From Ensifer adhaerens (GTDB lineage Bacteria; Pseudomonadota; Alphaproteobacteria; Rhizobiales; Rhizobiaceae): DNA of 64,000 bases. How positions within the stretch are numbered: the first letter of the stretch is position 1; every line of letters begins with the position of its first letter. The stretch covers positions 310,001 through 374,000 of the forward strand of contig OCMG01000003.1 in NCBI GenBank assembly GCA_900215285.1, given 5' to 3'. Shown in pieces: positions 34,383-43,117 of the stretch. The notes under the pieces were generated by a model. It did no database searches and was not told where the DNA came from. It saw nothing but the letters and a program-made list of their open reading frames with translations. Both the position numbers and the translations under genes were made by a program.

Positions 34383-36263
34383 GTGACCGATCGCATCCTT
34401 GCCGCCAATCCGCTCCATGGCAATCCGCTATCCACCCGTGCGGACGTGGCCAAGGCCGCGCTCGATGTCTTCAATCCGTTGCTGCCGTGGTTTTCCAAGA
34501 GCGGCGCACGCTTGACGCTCAGCGCATCCGCCGCCATTTTCGACCGCGCTGCGGCCGATCTGGAAGGGTTCGCCCGGCCGCTCTGGGGCCTTGCGCCGCT
34601 GGTGTCCGGCGGCAGCGATTTCGACCACTGGGACCTTTACCGGCGCGGCCTTGTCGCCGGCATGGACCCGAAGCATCCGGATTATTGGGGCGATGTCGCG
34701 GACCGCAACCAGCGGCTTGTGGAACTCGCGGCCATCGGTCTGGCGCTGCGCCTCGTTCCCGAACATGTCTTCGACCCGCTGAGCGGCGAAGAAAAGGCCA
34801 TCGTCGCGGCCTATCTCCTGAAGGCACGGGACCGCGACTATGTCGACAACAACTGGAAATTCTTCCGCGTGCTGGTCGATCTCGGGCTCGAACAATGTGG
34901 CATCGAATTCGACCGCAGCGGAACCGTCGCCTATCTCGACGATCTGGAAAGTTTCGAACTCGAAGACGGCTGGTATCGCGACGGGCCGGTGCGCCGCACG
35001 GATCATTACATTCCCTTCGCCATGCATTTCTATGGCCTGATCTATGCCAGGCTGCAAAAGGGCGACGATGCGCGCGCCGAACGGTTGCGCGCCCGCGCCC
35101 GCCGCTTCGCCCTCGATATCCGCCACTGGTACGGACCGGATGGCGCCAGCCTCGCCTTCGGCCGCAGCCAGACCTATCGTTTCGCCGCTGCCGGTTTCTG
35201 GGCAGCGCTTGCCTATGCGGACGTTGAGGCGCTGCCCTGGGGCGAGATCAAGGGCTATTATCTCAGACACCTGCGCTGGTGGGGCGAGCAGCCGATGGCC
35301 GACCGCGACGGTGTTCTCTCCATCGGCTATTCCTATCCGAACCTGTTTCTGAGCGAGAGCTACAATTCCGCCGGCTCCCCCTATTGGGCGATGAAGGCCT
35401 TTCTGCCGCTGGCGATCCCGGAAGATCATCCCTTCTGGACGGCCGAGGAACGGCCTGCTCCGACCTTCGATGCGCCGATCCCGCTGACGCAGCCCGGCAT
35501 GGTAGCGATGCACACGCCCGGCAATGTGGTGGTCCTCTCCTCCGGTCAGGAACATGACCTGATGCGGATGGCGGCGGAGAAATACGCGAAATTCGTCTAT
35601 TCGACCCGCTACGGCTTCTCCCTCGAGGCCAACGACCGGCATTTCGAGGGCGCGGCGCTCGACGGCATGATCGGCTTTTCCAAGGACGGCATCCATTTCC
35701 GCGTGCGGGAGATGCTGGACGAGGCGCTGATTGCCGGCGACAGGCTCTATTCGAAATGGCGGGTCTTCGACACTGTCACGGTGGAAACCTGGCTGATCCC
35801 AGCCAATCCCTGGCACATCCGCATCCATCGGATCGAGACACCGGAGCCCATGAGAACAATCGAGGGCAGCTTTGCGATCCGTCGCTCCGATTTCGGCGCG
35901 GACAGGACCGCCCTCGGCGAAGGCCACGCGCAGGCGGAGAACGCGACAGACATGAGCGCCATCCATGACCTGACCTATGGCGACAAGCGGGCAGCGCGCG
36001 CCCATTTCCCGCTTCCGAACACCAACCTCATTCACGCCAAGACCATCGTGCCGCAGCTTGTCGGCACCGTTCCCGCCGGCGTGACCGTGCTGACGACCGC
36101 CGCCATGGCGCTGCCGCTCGACGATCGCGCCCGCGCGCAGGCCGTCTTGCCGCCGCAGGCTCCCGATCTTGCCACCCTCAAGGCCCATTTCGAAGCGCGT
36201 GGCGTCCCGCCGGGCGTCTTCACGCTGAAACCCAAGCCCGCCGCCGGGCCGCGACCGAATTGA
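34383..36263 (+). CDS. DUF2264 domain protein
   Basis: 626 residues, no signal peptide, GTG start. DUF2264 covers ~10-370: LWGLAPL, DFDHWDLYRRGL, DNNWKFFRVLVDLGL, DGWYRDGP.RTDHYIPFAMHFYGL, FGRSQTYRFAA and YSYPNLFLSESYNSAGSPYWA. A beta-rich C-terminal half follows. The N-terminal half looks like an alpha/alpha barrel, as in polysaccharide lyases and GH88. DUF2264 members are poorly characterised; context suggests an enzyme on uronate oligosaccharides. It ends 11 bp before kduI. Confidence 0.82.
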   Translation: MTDRILAANPLHGNPLSTRADVAKAALDVFNPLLPWFSKSGARLTLSASAAIFDRAAADLEGFARPLWGLAPLVSGGSDFDHWDLYRRGLVAGMDPKHPDYWGDVADRNQRLVELAAIGLALRLVPEHVFDPLSGEEKAIVAAYLLKARDRDYVDNNWKFFRVLVDLGLEQCGIEFDRSGTVAYLDDLESFELEDGWYRDGPVRRTDHYIPFAMHFYGLIYARLQKGDDARAERLRARARRFALDIRHWYGPDGASLAFGRSQTYRFAAAGFWAALAYADVEALPWGEIKGYYLRHLRWWGEQPMADRDGVLSIGYSYPNLFLSESYNSAGSPYWAMKAFLPLAIPEDHPFWTAEERPAPTFDAPIPLTQPGMVAMHTPGNVVVLSSGQEHDLMRMAAEKYAKFVYSTRYGFSLEANDRHFEGAALDGMIGFSKDGIHFRVREMLDEALIAGDRLYSKWRVFDTVTVETWLIPANPWHIRIHRIETPEPMRTIEGSFAIRRSDFGADRTALGEGHAQAENATDMSAIHDLTYGDKRAARAHFPLPNTNLIHAKTIVPQLVGTVPAGVTVLTTAAMALPLDDRARAQAVLPPQAPDLATLKAHFEARGVPPGVFTLKPKPAAGPRPN

Positions 36264-36274
36264 AAGGACCAGCC

Positions 36275-37099
36275 ATGCTGACCGTTGAAACCCGCCATGC
36301 GATCCATCAGGACCACGCCAAGACCATGGACACGGAAGCGCTGAGGAAAAACTTCCTCGCCACCGATCTCTTCCGCGACGGCGAAATCCGCCTCGTCTAT
36401 ACCCATTACGACCGCTTCGTGCTCGGCGGCGCGGTTCCGGCCGGTGGCGAACTGGTGCTGGACAAGGTGGAAGAGACGCGCACCGCGACCTTCCTCGAGC
36501 GTCGAGAGCTCGGTATCGTCAATATCGGCGCAACGGGCGAGGTGCGCGCCAATGGCGAAACCTATCCGATGGATCACGGCGACGTGCTCTATCTCGGCCA
36601 GGGCAGCGGGCCGGTGACGCTTGCGGGCAGCGGCCGCTACTATCTCGTCTCGGCCCCGGCTCATCGCCCACTTCCGGCAAAGCTGATCCGGCTTTCGGAC
36701 TCGCGACAGATGAAGACGGGTGCCATCGAGACCTCCAACAAGCGCACGATCAACCAGTTCATCCATCCGCTCGTGATGGAAAGCTGCCAGCTCGTGCTCG
36801 GCTATACGACGCTCGAAGACGGCTCGGTCTGGAACACGATGCCGGCGCATGTGCACGACCGGCGCATGGAGGCCTATCTCTATTTCAACATGGCGCCGGA
36901 ATCCCGCGTCCTGCATCTGATGGGCGAGCCGCAGGAGACCCGCCATCTCGTGATCGCCAACGAACAGGCCGCGATTTCTCCACCCTGGTCTATCCACGCG
37001 GGTGCAGGGATCGGCGGCTATACCTTCATCTGGGCCATGGCCGGCGACAATGTCGATTATACCGACATGGACTTCGTGCAACCTGGCGATCTGAAATAG
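36275..37099 (+). CDS. kduI: 5-dehydro-4-deoxy-D-glucuronate isomerase (KduI)
   Basis: 274 residues, a cupin-type isomerase close to the usual 278. Zinc residues are seen in MPAHVHDRRMEAYLYF (two His and Glu) and in SPPWSIHAGAG (His). It converts 5-dehydro-4-deoxyglucuronate, released from unsaturated uronates, into 2,5-diketo-3-deoxygluconate. AAAGGA precedes the ATG at 36275. The next enzyme, KduD, is not in the window, so the pathway must be completed elsewhere. Confidence 0.93.
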   Translation: MLTVETRHAIHQDHAKTMDTEALRKNFLATDLFRDGEIRLVYTHYDRFVLGGAVPAGGELVLDKVEETRTATFLERRELGIVNIGATGEVRANGETYPMDHGDVLYLGQGSGPVTLAGSGRYYLVSAPAHRPLPAKLIRLSDSRQMKTGAIETSNKRTINQFIHPLVMESCQLVLGYTTLEDGSVWNTMPAHVHDRRMEAYLYFNMAPESRVLHLMGEPQETRHLVIANEQAAISPPWSIHAGAGIGGYTFIWAMAGDNVDYTDMDFVQPGDLK

Positions 37100-37243
37100 C
37101 GATGGTGCCTGTGGCGCGTCCAGGCGGGGAGCGGCAAACCACGGCGGCTCAGGGCACCGTGATCTGCAAGCGCCGTCCAGCGCTCAACATTTTGCGCCTC
37201 CGGCACACGGATGCGGATGACGCCAGACGGCCTGTTTGTTCTC

Positions 37244-37648
37244 TCAAGTTTTGGACGCGGGAGGTGCGATCACCGCAATTGCGTCTATCTCTATCAGATA
37301 TCCGTAATGCAGTTCCGGTACCGGCACGACCGTTCGCGCCGGTTTGGCATCGTTCAGCCGCCGCGCATAGACCCGGTTGAAGTGCGGCCAGTTGCTGACG
37401 CCCACGATATAGGCCGTGACCCTGACCAGGTCGGCAGGTGAACCGCCTGCGGCCTGCAGAATTGCCAGCATGTTGTCGATTGCCTGCTCGGTCTGCGCCT
37501 CAAAGGCGTCAGAGTCGAGTGGCGCGCCATCCGGCCTGATGGGGAGCTGGCCGGAAATGTAAACGTGCTGACCGGCGATCTTCGCCTGCACGTAATGGCC
37601 TGCAGGCGCCGGCGCGCGATCCGTGTTGACGTCGATATGTCCGGACAT
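37244..37648 (-). CDS. RidA family (YjgF/UK114) protein, second copy
   Basis: 134 residues. Family features are GQHVYISGQLPI, FEAQTEQAIDNMLAILQAAGGS, VRVTAYIVGVSNWPHFNRVY and the Arg-containing PARTVVPVPELHYGYLIEIDAIA. Unlike the copy at 1842 the PxRT..P.....LIEID pattern of active imine deaminases is present. Its ATG overlaps the DSD1-type enzyme's stop (TGATG), so the two are translated together; PLP eliminases produce exactly the enamine/imines RidA hydrolyses. Confidence 0.9.
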   Translation of the reverse strand: MSGHIDVNTDRAPAPAGHYVQAKIAGQHVYISGQLPIRPDGAPLDSDAFEAQTEQAIDNMLAILQAAGGSPADLVRVTAYIVGVSNWPHFNRVYARRLNDAKPARTVVPVPELHYGYLIEIDAIAVIAPPASKT

Positions 37649-38781
37649 CACCAGCCTCCGAAACGCGACCAGCGGGCCTCGACGATGTGCGATTTTCCGC
37701 GCACGACATGATAGGCATCGTGCTGGGCGCCGGTCGCACAGGCATGGTTGGGAAGTATACGCACGCGGTCGCCGACCGCGAGATCCGGCAGTTGCGCGCC
37801 GGAACCGGACCGCACGGCGATAATGCCATGTTCCTGATTGGCGTCCGCGACGATGAGATCGGGGTAAGGCTTCCCTTCGATGTCGCAGACGAGACCGTAT
37901 CCCTGATCGACAGCCTGCTTGGCTGTGCCGCGGTCGCGCGACAGCGACATCCAGCCGCCATCGGTGATGATCCAGCCCTTTTCGCGCTGGTGGCCGATGA
38001 CGGTCGCCATGACGCTCAACGCGATGTCGTTGACCTGGCAGATGCCGACGCCGGTCATGAACAGATCGAAGAAGACGAAGACGCCGGCGCGGACTTCCGT
38101 GACGCCGGTCAGGTCCGCCGCGTGATGCGCGGTCGGTGTCGAGCCGACGCTGACGACCGGGCACGGCAGGCCGGAGGCGCGCAGGAACTGCGCCGCCTCG
38201 ACAACCGCGGCGCGTTCGGCTTCGGCGAAGCGCTCCTGCGCTTCCGGACCGCCGCCCTTGTAGCTGTCGCCGGCATGGGTCAAGACGCCACGCAGTTCAG
38301 CCCCCGCCACCAAGGTCTGCCCTATCTCGAGAAGCAGAGCCTGATTGCCCGGCGCAACGCCCGAGCGATGACCGTCGCAATCGATCTCGATCATGGCCGG
38401 GATGCGGGTTCCGAAATTGACCGACGCCTCAGCGACCGCACGGGCCTGATCCACGTTGTCGAGAATGACGACGAGGTCGACACCGCTGGCCCGCAGTTCC
38501 AGAACGCGCGCCAGCTTGGACGGTGTGATCCCGACCGCATAGATCATGTCGCGGACCCCGGCGGCGGCAAATTGCTCGGCTTCCTTGAGCGTCGAGACGG
38601 TCGCCGGCCCTTCGGGCGTCGTCATGACGCGGCGGGCCACTTCGGCAGACTTGGCCGTCTTCAAATGCGGGCGCAGCGAAACGCCAAGACCGTCCAGCCG
38701 TGTCCTCAGCCGTGCGATGTTGCGCTCCATCCGCTCCGCGTCCAGCACCAGACAGGGCGTCTCGAGCGTTTCGAGCGTCAT
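37648..38781 (-). CDS. DSD1/D-threonine-aldolase family PLP enzyme
   Basis: 377 residues from MTLETLETPCLVLD, which has GGAAG 5 nt upstream and is the normal family start; an ATG at 38832 would add 17 residues. Alanine-racemase-like barrel with the PLP Lys in RPHLKTAKS and a C-terminal D-serine-dehydratase-like domain with the metal ligands in LPNHACAT (His-x-Cys). Members are D-serine or D-threo-3-hydroxyaspartate dehydratases or D-threonine aldolases. RidA next door favours a dehydratase, while the aldehyde dehydrogenase upstream would suit an aldolase. Confidence 0.87.
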   Translation of the reverse strand: MTLETLETPCLVLDAERMERNIARLRTRLDGLGVSLRPHLKTAKSAEVARRVMTTPEGPATVSTLKEAEQFAAAGVRDMIYAVGITPSKLARVLELRASGVDLVVILDNVDQARAVAEASVNFGTRIPAMIEIDCDGHRSGVAPGNQALLLEIGQTLVAGAELRGVLTHAGDSYKGGGPEAQERFAEAERAAVVEAAQFLRASGLPCPVVSVGSTPTAHHAADLTGVTEVRAGVFVFFDLFMTGVGICQVNDIALSVMATVIGHQREKGWIITDGGWMSLSRDRGTAKQAVDQGYGLVCDIEGKPYPDLIVADANQEHGIIAVRSGSGAQLPDLAVGDRVRILPNHACATGAQHDAYHVVRGKSHIVEARWSRFGGW

Positions 38782-38875
38782 TGCCGCTTCCGTGCGGGTC
38801 GTATCGACCATTGCCTGTTCCATCGGTTCCATCTCTGCTTAGGTTCGATCTTGCTTCTGTAGACTGGTGACGGCG

Positions 38876-40300
38876 TCAGTAGCCGAGGATGGATTTCGTC
38901 TCGAGATATTCCTCGAGCCCATAGACCCCGTATTCACGCCCGTTGCCCGAGCGCTTGTAGCCGCCGAAGGCGGCCGCGCCGTCCCAGGCCGGATAATTGA
39001 TATGCACCTGCCCTGCCCGGATGCGCGCCGCGACCTTGCGCGCCCGCTCTGCGTTGGACGACTGCACATGCGCGCCAAGTCCGTACTCGGTGTCGTTGGC
39101 AATGGCGACCGCCTCTTCCTCATCCGTGTAGGGCATGATGGAGAGCACGGGACCGAAGATTTCCTCGCGCGCGATCCGCATGTCGGGCGTGACGTCTGAG
39201 AAGATCGTCGGCTGCGTGTAATAGCCATGATTGAGCCCGTTCGGGCGACCGAGGCCACCGGCGACCAGTTTCGCACCGTCGTCGATGCCGGCCTGGATCA
39301 TCGTCTGCACCCGCTCGAACTGGGCGCGATTGGCGATGGGACCCATGCTGGTCTGCGGATCTTGCGGATCACCGACGACGAGCGCCTGCGCGGCTTTCGC
39401 CGCCAATTCCTCGACCTGCCCCAGCCGATGCGCGGGAACCAGCATCCGTGTCGGCGCGCTGCAGGACTGACCGACATTGCGCATGCCCGCCAGCACGCCC
39501 TTCGGCACCGCCTCTTCGAAATTCGCATCGTCGAGAAGAATATTGGGCGACTTGCCGCCGAGTTCCTGAACGACGCGCTTCACAGTCGGGGCGGCGGCCT
39601 GGGCGACCAGAACGCCGGCGCGGGTCGAGCCGGTGATCGAGATCATGTCGACTTCCGGATGGCTCGACAGGGCCGCACCGACGCTTTCGCCGGTGCCGTT
39701 GACGAGGTTGAAGACGCCCGGTGGCGTGCCGGCGTCATGCATCAGCTGCGCAAAGAGGAGCGCGCTGTAGGGCGACAATTCGCTGGGCTTGAGCACGATG
39801 GTGCAGCCGGCGGCAATGGCCGGCGCGACCTTCGCGGTGATCTGGTAGAGCGGCCAGTTCCAGGGAGTGATTAGGGCGCAGACGCCGATAGCTTCCTTGG
39901 CCGTGGCACGGTTCCCGTCCACGGTCACGAACCGGTATTTCTCCAGCACCTCCATCTGCACACGGATATGCTCGGCGGCAAATGGCACCTGCGAAGCGCG
40001 TGCAAAGCTGATCGCGGCCCCCATTTCCGACACAAGCGCATCGGCGAAGGTTTCGGCGCGCTCCTTGAGCAGCGCGTGCATCCTGCCGAGCAGAGCGAGT
40101 CTTTCCGCAACAGGCGTCTGCGAAAAAGCCGGAAACGCCTTGCGCGCGGCGGCAACGGCCAGATCCACATGGCGAGCACCGCCACCGGCTACATGGCCCG
40201 TCACCATTTCCGACGCCGGGTCGACAACGGGGAGCTGGTCGACATCGGAAAAATTCTGCCACTGTCCGTCGATATAGAAGCTGTTTTCCTGTGCGATCAT
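38876..40300 (-). CDS. aldehyde dehydrogenase family protein
   Basis: 474 residues. Catalytic Cys in VGQSCSAPTR, general-base Glu in QELGGKSP, oxyanion Asn in ITPWNWPLY and the NAD motif GSTRAGVLV are all present. The start is MIAQENSFYIDG with AAGGA upstream. Oxidises an aldehyde with NAD(P)+. Third-from-last in the minus-strand operon GNAT, ALDH, DSD1-type enzyme, RidA. Confidence 0.9.
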   Translation of the reverse strand: MIAQENSFYIDGQWQNFSDVDQLPVVDPASEMVTGHVAGGGARHVDLAVAAARKAFPAFSQTPVAERLALLGRMHALLKERAETFADALVSEMGAAISFARASQVPFAAEHIRVQMEVLEKYRFVTVDGNRATAKEAIGVCALITPWNWPLYQITAKVAPAIAAGCTIVLKPSELSPYSALLFAQLMHDAGTPPGVFNLVNGTGESVGAALSSHPEVDMISITGSTRAGVLVAQAAAPTVKRVVQELGGKSPNILLDDANFEEAVPKGVLAGMRNVGQSCSAPTRMLVPAHRLGQVEELAAKAAQALVVGDPQDPQTSMGPIANRAQFERVQTMIQAGIDDGAKLVAGGLGRPNGLNHGYYTQPTIFSDVTPDMRIAREEIFGPVLSIMPYTDEEEAVAIANDTEYGLGAHVQSSNAERARKVAARIRAGQVHINYPAWDGAAAFGGYKRSGNGREYGVYGLEEYLETKSILGY

Positions 40301-40417
40301 GGGGATGTCCTTGCGTATAAGATGACGGCCGTTCAAGCGCGACGCCTGAAAGCGCAAAGGGGGGGGGTGAGCACCGGCTCGTTTCAGCGGCCCGGCACAA
40401 GATTTGGCGACATGACG

Positions 40418-41308
40418 CTAGCCGAGCGTCTGGCTGACCAGCGAATAGGTAACCGGCGCATCGGCCTCGCCGGATGCGAAATCCGCAAGCGACTTGCCGA
40501 GCGACATGGTCAGGACCGTGTCGAAGACGGCGAGCCCGCTGCGCACGACGAGAAGTGCGAACTCGCCCGTTTCGAAATGCGTGTCGAGACGCAGGAACTG
40601 GCCCTCGTGATCCCGGATATGCGGCGCAACGACGGCCATGGCATCCTCATCGCTCGAGGCCACGATCGGGCCGACGACATGGCCGCGCCCGAAGCGGCGG
40701 CACAGCGCGAAGGCGACGAGGTGCCCGTCGCGGAAGAGACCGTAACCGCGCGAATGATGGAAAAGCTTCTCCATCAGCTCCGTTCGCGCCACGCCGAAGG
40801 CGCTCGCGTCCAGTCGCGCCGCCGCCTCCAGATCGGCATCCGTCAACGGGCGAAGTTCGCCGGAGATGGGCAGATCGGCCGGCGGAAGCGTCACGACGCC
40901 CTGGCACTGGTAGACTTTCTTTTCCGGCTTGAAGCCGAGCGACAGATAAAGCCGCTGGGCGGCCCGCGTCGCGTTGAGGCGAAGATTGACGCCCGCCAGA
41001 TCCTTCAGCGCATATTCCATCAGCCAGAGGCCGGTCCCCTGCGTCTGCAGGCGCGGCGAGGTGATGACCATGCCGATCGTCGCGAGTTCCGGCGACTGGC
41101 TGAACCACATGGCCGAACTCATGATGCGGCCGATCTCGTCGGTTGCGACCACGCCCTTGCCGACCTCGCGCAGGAACTGCCAGTCCTCGGCGCGATGCGG
41201 CCAGCCGACGGAAATCGACAATGCGTGCAGCTGCCCGAGATCGGCATCGGCCACGTCGCCGATTTCCATGGCGAAGGCATCGATCTGAAGTTTCTCGCTC
41301 GGCATCAT
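40418..41308 (-). CDS. two-domain GNAT acetyltransferase, YitH-like
   Basis: 296 residues. The N-terminal GNAT fold (~12-150) has a weakened acetyl-CoA loop (TSPRLQTQGTGLWLM where Q/RxxGxG/A is expected). The C-terminal ~120 residues look like the Acetyltransf_18 domain. It is a paralogue of 48017, sharing WPHR.EDW near residue 40 and the tail SQ.LG. Start chosen at the first ATG; a GTG 12 bp upstream is possible. It heads the minus-strand operon and diverges from the ArgE-like deacylase gene. Confidence 0.8.
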   Translation of the reverse strand: MMPSEKLQIDAFAMEIGDVADADLGQLHALSISVGWPHRAEDWQFLREVGKGVVATDEIGRIMSSAMWFSQSPELATIGMVITSPRLQTQGTGLWLMEYALKDLAGVNLRLNATRAAQRLYLSLGFKPEKKVYQCQGVVTLPPADLPISGELRPLTDADLEAAARLDASAFGVARTELMEKLFHHSRGYGLFRDGHLVAFALCRRFGRGHVVGPIVASSDEDAMAVVAPHIRDHEGQFLRLDTHFETGEFALLVVRSGLAVFDTVLTMSLGKSLADFASGEADAPVTYSLVSQTLG

Positions 41309-41455
41309 GGTTTCGGCCACCGATCCATTCTTGAACTGTTCACGATCAGGCTGCCTCGGCGATGCGCGGCAGCAGACACATCATAAAGCCCGCTTGCCGC
41401 ACAATTTGCTCGAAAATTCCGCCGACGCGCAACATTCGACCGAAACGCATGCAGG

Positions 41456-41477
41456 TTCGGCATGGAATCCTGCCGAA
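41456..41477. promoter_or_regulatory. palindrome TTCGGCA-N8-TGCCGAA in the GNAT/ArgE-like divergent promoter
   Basis: A perfect 7-bp inverted repeat with 8-nt spacer in the 233-bp gap between two divergent operons, 64 bp before the deacylase start. Likely regulator-binding site; the regulator is not identified. Confidence 0.5.
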
Positions 41478-41541
41478 AACAGCCATCCTGAAGCACCGCC
41501 GAACCATGTCACAGACGGGCCAAAGCCGCATCGGGGAATAG

Positions 41542-42666
41542 ATGAACGCGACCGAAATTCTGGAAAAGCTGGTGTCTTTCGCCTCCGTCGTCGGCACGCC
41601 CAACGGCGAAATCGTCGGCTGGATCCGCGATTACCTCAAGGCCCATGACATCGAGGCGGACGTGTTTGCCGGGCCGGAAGGCGACCGCAGCAACCTCTTC
41701 GCGACCATCGGTCCGGCGGACGCGCCCGGCTATATCGTCTCCGGCCACATGGATGTCGTGCAGGCCGAGCCCGGCGAATGGGCGTCGGCCCCCTTTCATC
41801 TCCGTCGCGATGGCGAAAGGCTCTATGGGCGCGGCACGACCGACATGAAGGGCTATCTCGCTGCAGCGCTGGCCGCAGTGCCGCAATTGGTAAAGGCCGG
41901 GCTGAAGCGGCCGATCCATCTCGCCTTCTCCTATGACGAGGAGGCCGGCTGCCGCGGCGTGCCGCATCTGATCGCCCGGCTTCCAACGCTCTGCGCGCCG
42001 CCGCTTGGCGCCATCATCGGCGAACCGAGCAACATGCGCGCCGTGCTCGCCCACAAGGGCAAGGCCGCCGCGCGCGTCACCGTGCGCGGCCGTGCCGGCC
42101 ACTCGTCGCGCCCCGACCTCGGGCTCAACGCCGTCCATGCCATGGCAAGCGTGCTCCATGCGGCCATCGGGCAGGCGCAGAAGCTCACCGAAGGTCCCTT
42201 CGACGCAGCCTTCGAGCCTACCTATTCCTCGCTCCAGGTTGGAACGATTGCCGGCGGCAAGGCCATCAATATCATCCCCGATCTCTGCACGCTGGAGCTG
42301 GAAGCCCGCGCCATTTCCGGCGTGAGGCCGGACGGTCTGCTTGCGCCTGTCAGGGAGAAGGCCGAAGCGCTGCGGGCGGCGGGTTTCGAGGTAGAATGGG
42401 AAGATGTCAGCGCCTATCCGGCGCTTGCGCTCTCTTCCGGGACACCGCTGGCTGAGCTCGTGGAAGACCTGACCGGCCAGACACCGATCGGCGCCGTGAG
42501 CTACGGCACCGAGGCCGGGCTCTATCAGGCGGCGGGCGTCGACGCGATCATCTGCGGCCCCGGCGATATCGGCCGCGCCCATAAGCCGGACGAATTCATT
42601 CTGACAAGCGAGCTTGCGGCCTGCCAGCGCTTCATCGAGGCGCTCGGCGAACGTTGTACCGCCTGA
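41542..42666 (+). CDS. acetylornithine-deacetylase-like M20 peptidase (ArgE/DapE family)
   Basis: 374 residues. Two-metal ligands are complete: SGHMDVV (His, Asp), GTTDMKG (bridging Asp), SYDEEAGCRG (catalytic Glu and ligand Glu), IIGEPSN (ligand Glu) and the last His in GRAHKPDE. It hydrolyses an N-acyl amino acid or amine; substrate need not be acetylornithine given its catabolic neighbours. First gene of the operon with the cupin, tartrate-dehydrogenase-like enzyme and SSADH. A close but degenerate paralogue lies at 17017. Confidence 0.9.
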   Translation: MNATEILEKLVSFASVVGTPNGEIVGWIRDYLKAHDIEADVFAGPEGDRSNLFATIGPADAPGYIVSGHMDVVQAEPGEWASAPFHLRRDGERLYGRGTTDMKGYLAAALAAVPQLVKAGLKRPIHLAFSYDEEAGCRGVPHLIARLPTLCAPPLGAIIGEPSNMRAVLAHKGKAAARVTVRGRAGHSSRPDLGLNAVHAMASVLHAAIGQAQKLTEGPFDAAFEPTYSSLQVGTIAGGKAINIIPDLCTLELEARAISGVRPDGLLAPVREKAEALRAAGFEVEWEDVSAYPALALSSGTPLAELVEDLTGQTPIGAVSYGTEAGLYQAAGVDAIICGPGDIGRAHKPDEFILTSELAACQRFIEALGERCTA

Positions 42667-42741
42667 GGGATCATCTCACGGGCGGTCGTGCCATCGACCG
42701 GCCTCACCTCTTCCATCAAACCGACCCTCGAAAGGATTCAC

Positions 42742-43095
42742 ATGTCCCTCCTCAAGACCCTCGACCCGAACCCGGCCTTCACGCCCCGCGACTCCGAACC
42801 GCTGCCCGAGCGGCTGATCGCCGGCTCGCCCGCCTTCAAGACCTGGGCGATGGATGAAGCGAAGGACGGCAAGGTGCTTTCCGGCGTCTGGGAAGCAACG
42901 CCCGGCGAGACCAAGTCCATCAAGGGCGAAGTCTTCGAGTTCTGCCACATCCTCTCCGGCGTCGTGGAAATCACCCCCACCGGCGGCGAGCCGGTCATCT
43001 ACAAGGCCGGCGACAGCTTTGTGATGAAGCCCGGCTTCACCGGCGTCTGGAAAACCATCGAAACCGTCCGGAAAATCTATGTCGTCGTCAACTGA
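42742..43095 (+). CDS. DUF861/EutQ-like small cupin
   Basis: 117 residues, one cupin barrel. Features are SGVWEATPG, EVFEFCHILSGVVEITPTGGEPV, the FVMKPGFTGVW loop and TVRKIYVVVN. GAAAGGA precedes the ATG, and the stop is 22 bp before the next start. DUF861 cupins occur beside amino-acid and ureide catabolic genes; their role is mostly unknown. The matching remnant at 18166 shows the cupin-deacylase pair once existed twice. Confidence 0.85.
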   Translation: MSLLKTLDPNPAFTPRDSEPLPERLIAGSPAFKTWAMDEAKDGKVLSGVWEATPGETKSIKGEVFEFCHILSGVVEITPTGGEPVIYKAGDSFVMKPGFTGVWKTIETVRKIYVVVN

Positions 43096-43117
43096 CCGGA
43101 CAGGGGGAGGAAGCGTC

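Noticed and set aside
34428..36188. 586-codon open frame on the minus strand
   Set aside because: Antisense shadow of the DUF2264 gene, no ribosome site or domain.
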